From Pseudomonas paraeruginosa PA7 (lineage in GTDB: Bacteria; Pseudomonadota; Gammaproteobacteria; Pseudomonadales; Pseudomonadaceae): 64,000 nt of DNA. Position 1 is the first letter of the stretch. Every line of letters starts with the position of its first letter. This document shows, in pieces, positions 29,838-39,884 of this stretch. A model generated the notes under the pieces. The model was not told where the DNA came from. It saw nothing but the letters and a program-made list of their open reading frames with translations, and made no database searches. Position numbers and translations under genes: made by a program. Location of the stretch: contig NC_009656.1 of NCBI RefSeq assembly GCF_000017205.1, positions 2,980,001 through 3,044,000 on the forward strand. Direction: 5' to 3'.

Positions 29838-30671
29838 TCATTTCACGGCGCCGAAGGAAAGGCCGCGTACCAGTTGCTTCTGGCTGATCCAGCCGAAGAC
29901 CAGGATCGGCGCGCAGGCGAGGGTGGAGACGGCCGAGAGCTTGGCCCAGAACAGTCCTTCGGGGCTGGAATAGGAGGCGACCAGGGCGGTCAGCGGGGCG
30001 GCGGCCGAGGAGGTCAGGTTGAGCGACCAGAAGGCCTCGTTCCAGCACAGGATCAGCGACAGCAGCAGGGTCGCGGCGAGCCCGCCGCGGGCGATCGGCA
30101 GCAGTACGCGGACGATCTCCTGCCAGGTGCCGGCGCCGTCCAGGCGCGCCGCTTCGAGGATGTCCACGGGGATGTCCTTGAAGTAGGTGTACACCATCCA
30201 GACCACGATCGGCAGGTTGATCAGGGTGTAGACGATGATCAGCGCCAGCCGCGAGTCGAGCAGGCCGAACTGCTTGGCCAGCAGGTAGATCGGCATCAGT
30301 ACGCCGACCGGCGGAAGCATCTTGGTCGACAGCATCCAGAGCAGCGTGCGCTTGGTGCGGCGGGTCTCGAAGAAGGCCATGGAGTAGGCCGCCGGCACCG
30401 CGACGAGCATGCACAGGAGGGTCGCCGAGAAGGAGATCAGCAGCGAGTTCCAGGCGTAGGCGAAGTAGTCGCTGCGCTCGTTGATGTGCAGGTAGTTCTC
30501 CAGGGTCGGCTGGAAGATGAACTGCGGCGGCGTGGCGAAGGCGTCGATCTCGGTCTTGAAGCTGGTCAGCAGCATCCAGAAGATCGGGAAGAACAGCAGC
30601 AGGGCGATGCCCCAGCAGAGCAGGCCGAGCAGGCCGTTGCGCAGGCGGCGGGATTGCTTGAGTGTCAGCAT
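29838..30671 (-). CDS. mtlG: Polyol ABC transporter permease MtlG
   Basis: A 277-residue MalG-type permease with six predicted transmembrane helices. The EAA loop DILEAARLDGAGTWQEIVRVLLPIARGG near residues 172-199 contacts the ATPase. GAGGAG precedes the ATG. Ten bases after mtlF. Confidence 0.92.
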   Translation of the reverse strand: MLTLKQSRRLRNGLLGLLCWGIALLLFFPIFWMLLTSFKTEIDAFATPPQFIFQPTLENYLHINERSDYFAYAWNSLLISFSATLLCMLVAVPAAYSMAFFETRRTKRTLLWMLSTKMLPPVGVLMPIYLLAKQFGLLDSRLALIIVYTLINLPIVVWMVYTYFKDIPVDILEAARLDGAGTWQEIVRVLLPIARGGLAATLLLSLILCWNEAFWSLNLTSSAAAPLTALVASYSSPEGLFWAKLSAVSTLACAPILVFGWISQKQLVRGLSFGAVK

Positions 30672-30681
30672 GGCGGGCTCC

Positions 30682-31611
30682 TCAGCTGCGCTCGGTAAGG
30701 TTCTTGCCGATCATCCGCACCAGCACGATGGCGGCGATGTTGGCGATCAGCACCGCGATCAGGCCCCCGGCCGAGGCCATGCCGACATCGAACTGCAGCA
30801 GCGCCTGGTTGTAGATCAGGTAGGCGAGGTTGGTCGATTCGTAGCCGGGGCCGCCGCTGGTGGTGGTGAAGATCTCGGCGAATACCGAGAGCAGGAAGAT
30901 CGTCTCGATCATCAGCACCACCGCGATGGGCCGCGCCAGGTGCGGCAGGGTCAGGTGCCAGAAGATCGCCAGCGGACCGGCGCCGTCGAGGCGGGCGGCC
31001 TCCTTCTGCTCCTGGTCGAGGGACTGCATGGCGGTCATCAGGATCAGGATGGCGAAGGGCAGCCATTGCCAGGAGACGATGAGGATGATCGACAGCAGCG
31101 GATAGTGCGCCAGCCAATCCACCGGCTCGGCGCCGAACAGGCGCCAGACGGCGGCGAGGATGCCCGATACCGGGTGGAAGATCAGGTTCTTCCAGAGCAG
31201 CGCGCTCACCGTCGGCATGATGAAGAACGGCGAGATCAGCAACACCCGCACCACGCCGCGGCCGAAGAACTCGCCGGCTTCCAGCAGCGCGGCGATGAGC
31301 ACGCCGAACGCCACGCTGATCGCCAGCACGCTGCCCACCAGCAGCAGGGTGTTCAGCGCGCCGGGCAGGAAGCCGGCGTCGGTGACGAAGAAGGTGAAGT
31401 TCTCCAGGCCGACGAAGGCGTTCTCGCCGGGATACAGCAGGTTGTAGCGGATCAGCGAGAAATACAGGGTCATGCCCAGGGGCACGATCATCCACAACAG
31501 CAGCAGCGCCACCGAGGGGCTGACCAGGAGCCAGCCGGGTCCGCGCCGGCGGCGCTGGAGGCGGCGGGCGGGACGGGCCGGGAGCGGGGTATCGAGGGCC
31601 GAGGTGTTCAT
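30682..31611 (-). CDS. mtlF: Polyol ABC transporter permease MtlF
   Basis: A 309-residue MalF-type permease with a basic N-terminus (RPARRLQRRRRGPGWLLVSP) and about six helices. Its EAA loop is QKEAARLDGAGPLAIFWHLTLPHLARP near residues 208-234. Partner of MtlG in the inner membrane. The 75-bp gap from mtlE could reduce expression relative to the binding protein. Confidence 0.92.
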   Translation of the reverse strand: MNTSALDTPLPARPARRLQRRRRGPGWLLVSPSVALLLLWMIVPLGMTLYFSLIRYNLLYPGENAFVGLENFTFFVTDAGFLPGALNTLLLVGSVLAISVAFGVLIAALLEAGEFFGRGVVRVLLISPFFIMPTVSALLWKNLIFHPVSGILAAVWRLFGAEPVDWLAHYPLLSIILIVSWQWLPFAILILMTAMQSLDQEQKEAARLDGAGPLAIFWHLTLPHLARPIAVVLMIETIFLLSVFAEIFTTTSGGPGYESTNLAYLIYNQALLQFDVGMASAGGLIAVLIANIAAIVLVRMIGKNLTERS

Positions 31612-31686
31612 GGCGACTCCGTCTGGATCTTCAAGGGCAAGCGCTCGAGCAGGGCCGCGCCGGGCGTGGCCTTGCTCGTCGGCGGG

Positions 31687-32997
<1,311 letters not shown>

Positions 32998-33154
32998 CGG
33001 TGAACTCCTCTTCCGGGCCGGCGGGCGGCGCGGAAGACATTATTGTTTTTGTGTCGCTCGCTGCCGATTACACAGGCGCGTCAGGCAACCGACAAAGCCT
33101 CGACTGCACTTCGACCGATACTTTTTTGCACTCCGGGGCTGGAGCGCTGGACGC
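32998..33154 (-). promoter_or_regulatory. Promoter and candidate MtlR site of the mtl operon
   Basis: The 157-bp gap between mtlR and mtlE, both leftward. Near the mtlR end there is a direct repeat TGCACT at 33105-33110 and 33127-33132, 22 bp apart (about two helical turns), the arrangement AraC-type activators often use. T-rich stretches lie at 33042-33052 and 33121-33127. I infer this is where MtlR activates mtlE; the exact operator is not proven. Confidence 0.45.
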
Positions 33155-34060
33155 TCAGAGCAGGTTCTGCTCGGTCAGCCGCTGGGTCACCAGGCGCCGG
33201 TAGCCGGTGGGCGTCATGCCCTTGAGCTGCTGGAAGCGCCGGTTGAAATTGGACAGGTTGCTGAAGCCCGACTCGAAGCACACCTCGGTCACCGGCAGTT
33301 CGCTGCGGGCCAGCAGCTCGCAGGACTTGCTGATGCGCAGGCGATTGACGAACTCGACGAAGCCGCGCCCGGCGGCCTGCTTGAAGAAGCGCGAGAAGTA
33401 GGTGGGCGTCATGCCCAGGTGGGCGGCGACCTGTTCCTGGGTGAGGTCCTGGGCGTAGTGCTGGAAGATGTAGTCCACCGCCCGGTTGATTCGTTCGACG
33501 TTGTGCTCGTCGGCCAGCTGCGAGGAGGTGACGGTGGAGAGCAACTGGTAGTCCTCGCATTCGGCGAGCTGTTCCAGGAGGATAAAAAAGTATCCCAGGC
33601 GGGTCATGCCGCCGCTGTCGGCGATGCGTTGCAACAGTCGCCGGCTTTCGCCGATCAGCGCCGGGTCGCGGAACTCGATGCCGTAGCGCGCCCGCGCCAG
33701 CAGCGGGGCCAGGCGGTTCAGCTCGGAGAACACGCCGCTGCCGTCCTCCAGCACCTCGTCGGTGAAGTTCACCAGCATGTCGCGCCGGGCCACCACCTCG
33801 CCGGGCTCGACCTGGCTGATCCAGTTGTGCGGCAGGTTGGGCCCGGTGAGGAACAGGGTGTCGGGGGCGAAGTTGCCGATGTAGTCGCCGATGAATACCT
33901 TGCCGGAGCTGGCGACGATCAGGTGCAGCTCGTATTCCTTGTGGAAGTGCCAGCGCACCAGCGGGCTGGGGAAGCCGTGCTGGCGATAGATCAGCGAATG
34001 GCCTTCGTGGTCGTCCATCAACTCGTAGGACGGATCGGTGACTTTGCTGGCTCTGGGCAT
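33155..34060 (-). CDS. mtlR: AraC-family activator of mannitol genes
   Basis: A 301-residue AraC/XylS regulator. An N-terminal cupin-like sensing half (WHFHKEYELHLIV at about residues 33-45) is followed by two helix-turn-helix motifs: EQVAAHLGMTPTYFSRFFKQAAG and VTEVCFESGFSNLSNFNRRFQQLKGMTP. In Pseudomonas, MtlR responds to mannitol, sorbitol or arabitol and activates mtlE. ATG chosen at 34058-34060 (MPRASKVTD); an upstream in-frame Met gives a Pro/Arg-rich extension that looks non-coding. Confidence 0.9.
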   Translation of the reverse strand: MPRASKVTDPSYELMDDHEGHSLIYRQHGFPSPLVRWHFHKEYELHLIVASSGKVFIGDYIGNFAPDTLFLTGPNLPHNWISQVEPGEVVARRDMLVNFTDEVLEDGSGVFSELNRLAPLLARARYGIEFRDPALIGESRRLLQRIADSGGMTRLGYFFILLEQLAECEDYQLLSTVTSSQLADEHNVERINRAVDYIFQHYAQDLTQEQVAAHLGMTPTYFSRFFKQAAGRGFVEFVNRLRISKSCELLARSELPVTEVCFESGFSNLSNFNRRFQQLKGMTPTGYRRLVTQRLTEQNLL

Positions 34061-34178
34061 GGGCGCGGGCCGATCGGGGGAACGAAGGCACATCCTAGCC
34101 CGAAGCGACGGGGCTGGGCAGGAGACCTGGCGGTATCGGCGCAGGACCGCGGGCGCCGATCCCCTGCCTGGCCTGTGC

Positions 34179-35084
34179 TCAGCGACTGGCCTTGCGGTAG
34201 GCCCCCGGTTGCTGCCCGGTGGCCTTGTGGAAGGCGCGGGTGAAGGCGGCGGTGGACTGGTAGCCGACCGCCGCCGCGACCTCGGCGACACTGGCGTCGG
34301 CGCGCAGCAGGGCGCAGGCGCGGTGCATGCGCAGGACCAGCAGGACCTGGCCCGGCGACTGACCGCTGAGTTCGTTGAAGCGCTTGAAGAAGGCCGAGCG
34401 CGACAGCCCGGTGCGCTCGGCCATCTGTTCCAGGCTCCAGGGCTGCTCGGGTGCCTCGATCAGCGCTTCCAGCAGGCCGGCGAACTGCGGCTGGCGCGCC
34501 AGTGCCACCAGGCCGCCGAGGGTCGGATCGTCGAGCACCTGCTGGCGTAGCACGTAGAGGAACAGCAGGTGGCTGAGGCGTTCCAGCAGCACTGGCGACG
34601 GCGCCGGCTGGCGGCGGCATTCGTCGACGATCAGGGCGAACAGGCGCCGCGCCGCGTCCAGCGCCGGATCGCCGGCACGCAGGATCAGCCAGTCGGGCAG
34701 GGCGTCGACGATCAGCCCGGAAAGACCCGAGTGGAAATGAAAGAAACCGCAGACCAGCCCGGCCCCGTCGGCGGCATTCCATTCCAGCGCCTGCATTTCG
34801 CCGCGCGGCTGGCAGCGCGCGGCATCGGCATCGGCCTCGCTGGACAGGCGGAATTCCACGTCGCGCAGGAAGAACAGCGCGTCGCCGCTGTCCAGCCGCC
34901 AGCCCCGCGCGCTGCCGGCGACGTGCGCCCAGCAGTGTCCCTGCACCACCAGATGGAAGCTGGCGCGCGCCAGTCCGTGGGTGGAAGCGTGCCAGCCGCC
35001 GCAATAGCGGCCGACGTGGAACAGGCTGGTGTCGATTTCGAGGCTGTCTAATAACCAATCGACGAGGGGGTTGGACGGATTCAT
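34179..35084 (-). CDS. AraC-family regulator with cupin sensing domain
   Basis: A 301-residue AraC regulator of the type with an N-terminal cupin (cupin_6) ligand domain: HLVVQGHCWAHVAGSARGWRLDSGDALFFLRD near residues 43-74. Its C-terminal helix-turn-helix pair is in EQMAERTGLSRSAFFKRFNELSGQSP and VAEVAAAVGYQSTAAFTRAFHKATGQQP. It is divergent from the AhpD/ABC transporter operon at 35189 with a 104-bp A+T-rich gap, so it probably controls that operon. Inducer unknown. Confidence 0.87.
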   Translation of the reverse strand: MNPSNPLVDWLLDSLEIDTSLFHVGRYCGGWHASTHGLARASFHLVVQGHCWAHVAGSARGWRLDSGDALFFLRDVEFRLSSEADADAARCQPRGEMQALEWNAADGAGLVCGFFHFHSGLSGLIVDALPDWLILRAGDPALDAARRLFALIVDECRRQPAPSPVLLERLSHLLFLYVLRQQVLDDPTLGGLVALARQPQFAGLLEALIEAPEQPWSLEQMAERTGLSRSAFFKRFNELSGQSPGQVLLVLRMHRACALLRADASVAEVAAAVGYQSTAAFTRAFHKATGQQPGAYRKASR

Positions 35085-35188
35085 CTAAGGGAAAGACTCA
35101 AGAGCAAGTGATAGCGACTTTAGAATATTGAATGGATTTCTTATTACCAAGAGACTTCCTCGACACCTCAACCATCGGAGTCGAAAGC
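35085..35188. promoter_or_regulatory. Divergent promoter region, AraC gene and AhpD/ABC operon
   Basis: A 104-bp gap with an A+T-rich core at about 35118-35150, likely promoters for both sides. Neither a sigma-54 GG-N10-GC element nor the CTGTTGC dyad is visible, unlike the other sulfur-type operons, so this operon probably depends on the adjacent AraC protein. Confidence 0.45.
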
Positions 35189-35749
35189 ATGTCACGCGTT
35201 CCCGTGCTCACCCTGGAAAACGCCCCCGAGGCGGCGCGTCCGTTCCTGCAGACCGCGTTGAACAACTCGGGTTATATCCCGAATCTGCTCGGTGTGCTGG
35301 CCAACGCGCCGGCCGCCCTGGAAACCTACCTCAGCGTTTCCGGGCTGAATGCCAAGGCCAGCCTCGGCCTGCCCGAGCGCGAAGTGGTGCAGCTGGTGGC
35401 GGCCACCACCCATGGCTGCGACTTCTGCGTCGCCGGGCATACCGCGGTGGCGCGCAACAAGGCGCGCCTGCCGGAGCCGGTGATCGAGGCCCTGCGCGCT
35501 CGCGGCGAGCTGCCCGACGCGCGCTACGAGGCGCTGGCCGACTTCACCCGCGCGGTGATCGCCAGCCGTGGCGCGGTCACCGATGCGCAGTTCGAAGCCT
35601 TCCGCGCCGCCGGTTTCGACCAGGCACAGGCCCTGGAAGTGATCCTCGGGGTGAGCCTGGCGACGCTCTGCAACTTCGCCAATGTGTTCGCCCGCACGCC
35701 GCTCAATCCCGAGCTGCAGCAATATCGCTGGACCAACCCGCAGGCCTGA
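35189..35749 (+). CDS. AhpD-like carboxymuconolactone decarboxylase family protein
   Basis: A 186-residue protein with the AhpD-type redox motif: E61-region REVVQLVAATTHGCDFCVAGH, with C77-x-x-C80 and H84. In AhpD this motif handles peroxides by thiol chemistry. I chose the ATG at 35189 with GGAG 8 bases upstream; a longer in-frame start at 35132 lacks a ribosome binding site. First gene of a five-gene operon with an acyl-CoA-dehydrogenase-like protein and an SsuABC-like transporter. Probably detoxifies a product of that pathway (inference). Confidence 0.83.
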   Translation: MSRVPVLTLENAPEAARPFLQTALNNSGYIPNLLGVLANAPAALETYLSVSGLNAKASLGLPEREVVQLVAATTHGCDFCVAGHTAVARNKARLPEPVIEALRARGELPDARYEALADFTRAVIASRGAVTDAQFEAFRAAGFDQAQALEVILGVSLATLCNFANVFARTPLNPELQQYRWTNPQA

Positions 35750-35798
35750 GCCTGCGCTTGCCGGGCGGTGCGCCGCGCCGGCGCAAGGAGTGACGACC

Positions 35799-36866
35799 AT
35801 GCTTGACCCGACCCTGAGCGACTGGCTCGACCAACACGCCGAGGCCCTCGACCGCGGCGACGCCGATCCTGCCGCGCTGCTGCCTCGCCTGGCCGCCGCC
35901 GGCGTGCTCGGCGTGGCGGTGGAGGAGCGCCTCGGCGGCAGCGGCGGCGCGCTCGCCGACGCGGTGGAGCGGGTCGCTGCGCTGGCGGCGCGTTCGCTGA
36001 CCGCGGCGTTCGTCTTCTGGGGCCAGCGCGCCTTCATCGAGTATCTGTTGCAGAGTCCCAACCAGGTCCTGCGCGAACGCCTGCTCGGCGACCTGCTGGC
36101 CGGCCGCCTGGCCGGCGCCACCGGATTGTCCAACGCGATGAAGTTCCTCTCCGGGATCGAGGCGCTGCAGGTGGTCGCGCAGCCGGAGGAAGCCGGCTGG
36201 CGCCTGGATGGCCGCCTGCCTTGGGTGACCAACCTGCGCCGCGGCGACTTCGTGGTGGCGGCGGCGATCGAGCACGGCGCCGGCGGCTTGCCCTTCGTCC
36301 TGGCGATTCCCGAGGGCCTGGCCGGCCTGCGGCGCTCCGACGACCTGCGCCTGCTCGGCCTGCAATGCAGCAACACCGCCGCCCTCGACCTGCGCGCGGT
36401 GGTGGTCGGCCGCGACTGGCTGCTGCACGACGACGCCCGCCAGTTCCTGCCACGGGTGCGCCCGGCCTTCCTCGGCCTGCAATGCGGCATGGCCATCGGC
36501 CTGGCGCGCCGCGCGCTGGACGAAGTGCGGCGGCACCTGGGCGGCAGCCGTTCGCTGTTGGATGGCGAGCTGGTGGCACAGCGCGAAACCCTCGACGGGC
36601 ACGTGGCGGCGCTGCACGCCGGACTGGCCAGCGGCGAGTTCGCCAACCAGCCGGCACGCCTGTTCCGCATCCGCATCGGGCTCGCCGAAGCCGCCGCCAA
36701 TGCCGTGCAACTGGAGCTGCAGGCCAGCGGCGGCAAGGCCTACCTGAGCGAGCACGGCGCCGGCTTCGCCCGCCGCTGGCGCGAGTCGGCGTTCGTCCCG
36801 ATCGTCACCCCGAGCCTGGTGCAGCTGCGCGCCGAACTGCAACGCCAGGCCGAGGCCAAGGCATGA
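35799..36866 (+). CDS. Acyl-CoA-dehydrogenase-fold oxidoreductase
   Basis: A 355-residue protein with a short acyl-CoA dehydrogenase fold: N-terminal helices including GVLGVAVEERLGGSGGALADAVERV near residues 34-58, a beta domain around 105-200 and C-terminal helices with VQLELQASGGKAYL. It is shorter than the SfnB/MsuC proteins (394-419 residues) and lacks their RHWRNARTHTLHDP tail. True dehydrogenase or oxygenase activity cannot be decided. Overlaps the next gene by four bases. Confidence 0.8.
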   Translation: MLDPTLSDWLDQHAEALDRGDADPAALLPRLAAAGVLGVAVEERLGGSGGALADAVERVAALAARSLTAAFVFWGQRAFIEYLLQSPNQVLRERLLGDLLAGRLAGATGLSNAMKFLSGIEALQVVAQPEEAGWRLDGRLPWVTNLRRGDFVVAAAIEHGAGGLPFVLAIPEGLAGLRRSDDLRLLGLQCSNTAALDLRAVVVGRDWLLHDDARQFLPRVRPAFLGLQCGMAIGLARRALDEVRRHLGGSRSLLDGELVAQRETLDGHVAALHAGLASGEFANQPARLFRIRIGLAEAAANAVQLELQASGGKAYLSEHGAGFARRWRESAFVPIVTPSLVQLRAELQRQAEAKA

Positions 36867-37699
36867 GCGAGGCGCTCCTCGATGCTCGCGGGATCGCCCT
36901 CGGCTATCCGCGCGGTGCCGGCTGGCAGGCGGTGCTCGGCGATTTCGAATTGCGCCTGGGCGCCGGCGAGGTAGTCTCGATCCTCGGTCCCAGCGGCGTC
37001 GGCAAGTCCAGCCTGCTGCGCGTGCTGGCCGGCCTGCAGGAGCCGGCCGCCGGCAGCGTGCGGGTACTCGGCGAGCCCCTGCGCGGACCGCATCCGGGCG
37101 TCGCGGTGGCGTTCCAGGACCCCAGCCTGCTGCCCTGGCTGAACCTGGAGAAGAACGTCGCCTTCGGCCTCGATTTCGCCCGCCAGCCACACCTCGACGC
37201 GGCCACTCGCCAGGCCCGCGTCGACCAGGCGATCGCCGCGGTCGGCCTGGAGCACGCCCGTGCCCGCTACCCGGCGCAACTCTCCGGCGGCATGGCCCAG
37301 CGCACCGCGCTGGCCCGCTGCCTGGCGCGGCAGCCGAAAGTGCTGCTGCTCGACGAACCTTTCGGCGCGCTGGACGAAGTGACCCGCGCCGACATGCAGC
37401 AGCTGCTGCTGCGGGCGATCCACGAGCGCGGCACCGCCGTGGTCCTGATCACCCACGATATCGACGAGGCCCTGCTGCTCTCCGAACGCATCCTGCTACT
37501 GGGTGACAGCCCGGCGCGGAGCCTCGGCGAGTGGCGCATCGACCTGCCGCAGCCACGCGCGGAGCTGGTCGAGGAACTGGGCGCGTTGCGCATCGAGATC
37601 CTGAAAACCCTACGGCGGGCGAGCCGCACCCATGCCCATCCCATCGCTCAGCCGGAGGCCTCCCATGTGCCTGGACGACCCGACCCATTCCCGACGTGA
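36863..37699 (+). CDS. SsuB/TauB-like ABC transporter ATPase
   Basis: A 278-residue ATPase of the nitrate/sulfonate/taurine group: Walker A GPSGVGKSSLL, FQDPSLLPWLNLEKNV, signature LSGGMAQRTALARCL and Walker B VLLLDEPFGALDEVTR. It pairs with the permease at 38861 and binding protein at 37665. Its 3' end overlaps the start of the next gene. Confidence 0.9.
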   Translation: MSEALLDARGIALGYPRGAGWQAVLGDFELRLGAGEVVSILGPSGVGKSSLLRVLAGLQEPAAGSVRVLGEPLRGPHPGVAVAFQDPSLLPWLNLEKNVAFGLDFARQPHLDAATRQARVDQAIAAVGLEHARARYPAQLSGGMAQRTALARCLARQPKVLLLDEPFGALDEVTRADMQQLLLRAIHERGTAVVLITHDIDEALLLSERILLLGDSPARSLGEWRIDLPQPRAELVEELGALRIEILKTLRRASRTHAHPIAQPEASHVPGRPDPFPT

Positions 37700-38864
37700 C
37701 ATCCTCAAGCTCGCCGCGCTGCTCAGCGCTGCCGGCGCGTTGCCGCTGCTGAGCAGCCTGCAGGCGCGTGCCGCCGCCGAACCCGACGCGCCGGTGCGCA
37801 TCGGCTACCTGCCGATCACCGACGCCACGCCCTTGCTGGTGGCCCATGCCAACGGCCTGTTCGAGGCCGAGGGGATCCAGGCCGAACGGCCGGTGCTGTT
37901 GCGCAGCTGGGCGCAGGTGATCGAGGCGTTCATCTCCGGCCAGGTCAACGTCATCCACCTGCTGTCGCCGATGACCGTCTGGGCCCGCTACGGCAGCAAG
38001 GTGCCGGCCAGGGTGGTGGCCTGGAACCACGTCGGCGGCTCGGGGCTCACGGTGGCTCCGGAGATCGCCGAGGTGCGCCAGCTCGGCGGCAGGAGCGTGG
38101 CGATCCCGTTCTGGTACTCGATCCACAACGTGGTGCTGCAGCAACTGCTGCGCGACAACGGCTTGCGCGCGGTGAGCCGCGCGGTGGGCGCGGCGCTGGC
38201 CGCCGACGAGGTCAACCTGGTGGTGCTGCCGCCTTCGGACATGCCACCGGCGCTGGCCAGCAAGCGCATCCACGGCTACATCGTCGCCGAGCCGTTCAAC
38301 GCCCTGGCGGAGAACCTCAAGGTCGGTCGGGTACAGCGCTTCACCGGCGATGTCTGGCGCAACCACGCCTGCTGCGTGGTGTTCATGCACGAACACGACC
38401 TGGAGCGGCGGCCGCAGTGGTCGCAAAAGGTGGTCAACGCCATCGTCAAGGCCCAGTTATGGACTCGCGGGCACCGCGCCGAGGCCGCACAGTTGCTGTC
38501 CAGGGCTGGAGCCAACCGCTACACGCCGCACGCGCCGGAGGTCCTCGGCCGGGTGCTGGCGCCGGGCGCCGAGGAGCAGCAGGCCTATCTCGCCAGCGGC
38601 GCGATCCGTCACGCCGACTGGCAGGAGCGGCGCATCGACTTCCAGCCCTATCCGTATCCGAGCTATACCGAGGAACTGGTGCGGCGGCTGAAGGACACCC
38701 TGATCGAAGGCAATAATGCCTTCCTCGCCAGCCTCGATCCGCGCCAGGTGGCCAGTGACCTGGTGGACGACCGCTTCGTCCGCCAGGCCCTGGTAGAGGT
38801 CGGCGGGTTGCAGGCGTTCGGCCTCGCCGAGGGCTTCCAGCGCAGTGAGGAGATCAGCCCGTGA
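37665..38864 (+). CDS. SsuA/NrtA-like substrate-binding protein, Tat-type signal
   Basis: A 399-residue binding protein of the nitrate/sulfonate/taurine group: VRIGYLPITDATPLLVAHANGLFEAEGI near residues 44-71 and RSWAQVIEAFISGQVNVIHL. The N-terminus SRRDILKLAALLSAAGALPLL has the twin-arginine pattern, suggesting export folded through Tat. Start taken at the ATG at 37665 with GGAGG six bases upstream; an earlier ATG at 37632 is in frame. The long C-terminal part (CCVVFMHEHDLERRPQW) matches the larger NrtA-like subgroup. Confidence 0.88.
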   Translation: MCLDDPTHSRRDILKLAALLSAAGALPLLSSLQARAAAEPDAPVRIGYLPITDATPLLVAHANGLFEAEGIQAERPVLLRSWAQVIEAFISGQVNVIHLLSPMTVWARYGSKVPARVVAWNHVGGSGLTVAPEIAEVRQLGGRSVAIPFWYSIHNVVLQQLLRDNGLRAVSRAVGAALAADEVNLVVLPPSDMPPALASKRIHGYIVAEPFNALAENLKVGRVQRFTGDVWRNHACCVVFMHEHDLERRPQWSQKVVNAIVKAQLWTRGHRAEAAQLLSRAGANRYTPHAPEVLGRVLAPGAEEQQAYLASGAIRHADWQERRIDFQPYPYPSYTEELVRRLKDTLIEGNNAFLASLDPRQVASDLVDDRFVRQALVEVGGLQAFGLAEGFQRSEEISP

Positions 38865-39625
38865 GGCAGGCCCTGCGCCAGGGCGCGCTAGGCGTCGCCG
38901 GGCTGCTGGCGCTGTTCGCCCTGTGGTGGCTCGGCGTGGCCCTGTTCGGCGCCGCCGACGGCCTTTCGGCACGCTTCTCGCCGCAGGCGACGTTGCTCAG
39001 CCTGGGTGAACTGCTGGAACGCCGCGAACTCTACGAGCACGTGCTGGTGAGCCTGAAACGGGTCCTGCTGGGCTTGTTCCTGGCGCTGCTGGTGGGAGTG
39101 CCGCTGGGGTTGCTGGTGGGCGCCTCGCGCAACCTGGAAGCGGCGACCACTCCGGCGTTCCAGTTCCTGCGGATGATCTCGCCGCTGTCGTGGATGCCCA
39201 TCGCGGTGATGCTGATGGGCGTGGGCGACCAGCCGATCTATTTCCTGCTGGCCTTCGCCGCGCTCTGGCCGATCCTGCTCAATACCGCCGCCGGCGTGCG
39301 CCAGCTCGACCCGCGCTGGCTGCAACTGAGCCGCAGCCTCGCCGCCACGCCCTGGGAAACCCTGCGCCGGGTGATCCTGCCGGGCATCCTCGGCCATGTG
39401 CTGACCGGCGTGCGCCTGGCCATCGGCATCCTCTGGATCGTTCTGGTGCCCTGCGAGATGCTCGGCGTCAGCGCCGGGCTCGGCTACTACATCCTCGATA
39501 CCCGCGACCGGCTGGCGTACTCCGAGCTGATGGCGATGGTGCTGCTGATCGGCCTGCTCGGCTACCTGCTCGATGCGGCGGCGCGCGGACTCTACCGGCG
39601 CTGGGCGCACGGAGCGTTCGGGTAG
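38861..39625 (+). CDS. SsuC/TauC-like ABC transporter permease
   Basis: A 254-residue permease with about six helices and the EAA-type loop QLSRSLAATPWETLRRVILPGILGHVLTG near residues 147-175. Starts at GTG overlapping the stop of the binding protein gene (GTGA). Last gene of the five-gene operon; a REP element pair follows. Confidence 0.88.
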   Translation: MRQALRQGALGVAGLLALFALWWLGVALFGAADGLSARFSPQATLLSLGELLERRELYEHVLVSLKRVLLGLFLALLVGVPLGLLVGASRNLEAATTPAFQFLRMISPLSWMPIAVMLMGVGDQPIYFLLAFAALWPILLNTAAGVRQLDPRWLQLSRSLAATPWETLRRVILPGILGHVLTGVRLAIGILWIVLVPCEMLGVSAGLGYYILDTRDRLAYSELMAMVLLIGLLGYLLDAAARGLYRRWAHGAFG

Positions 39626-39705
39626 GGCGAATAGCCGCTCGCGGCTATCCGCCGGACGGGGTACCGGTGCGCTGGCGGATAGCGCCGGGGCGCTATTCGC
39701 CCTAC
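39622..39705. repeat. REPIN: two REP palindromes in inverted orientation
   Basis: Two related palindromes face each other: GTAGGGCGAATAG...CTATCCGCC at 39622-39653 and GGCGGATAG...CTATTCGCCCTAC at 39674-39705. The outer 13 bases are exact inverted copies. This is the REPIN form of an extragenic repeat family seen three times in the window. It directly follows the transporter operon and may also act as a transcript end. Confidence 0.75.
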
Positions 39706-39740
39706 GGGTCGATGGGGATGCTCGGGTGGGGCGGGCGAAT

Positions 39741-39758
39741 GTGTTGATCCACCAACAC
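39741..39758. promoter_or_regulatory. Activator dyad upstream of the monooxygenase gene at 39885
   Basis: GTGTTGATCCACCAACAC: arms GTGTTG/CAACAC are exact inverted copies and match the CTGTTG/CAACAG core of the msuE-type sites except for the outer base. It lies 75 bp upstream of a sigma-54 -24 element (39833). Confidence 0.6.
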
Positions 39759-39830
39759 TTGCCCAGCAGTTGCGCCCGCCCAGCGACAGGGGGGGCTGTC
39801 GCCCAGACCTGCGCGGCGCGGCCTCGCGGC

Positions 39831-39847
39831 CCGGCACGGGCTGTGCA
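39831..39847 (+). promoter_or_regulatory. Sigma-54 promoter of the monooxygenase gene at 39885
   Basis: CCGGCACGGGCTGTGCA: GG at 39833-39834 and GC at 39845-39846 are ten bases apart and GGCACGG matches the -24 block. It is 38 bp upstream of the start codon. Confidence 0.75.
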
Positions 39848-39884
39848 CGGGGTGCCGGATGCACAGGCAAGCCAAGGAGTCCCC

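Noticed and set aside
39622..39705. Possible CRISPR-like or insertion-sequence ends
   Set aside because: The pair is a single inverted REP unit without spacers, transposase or target duplication.
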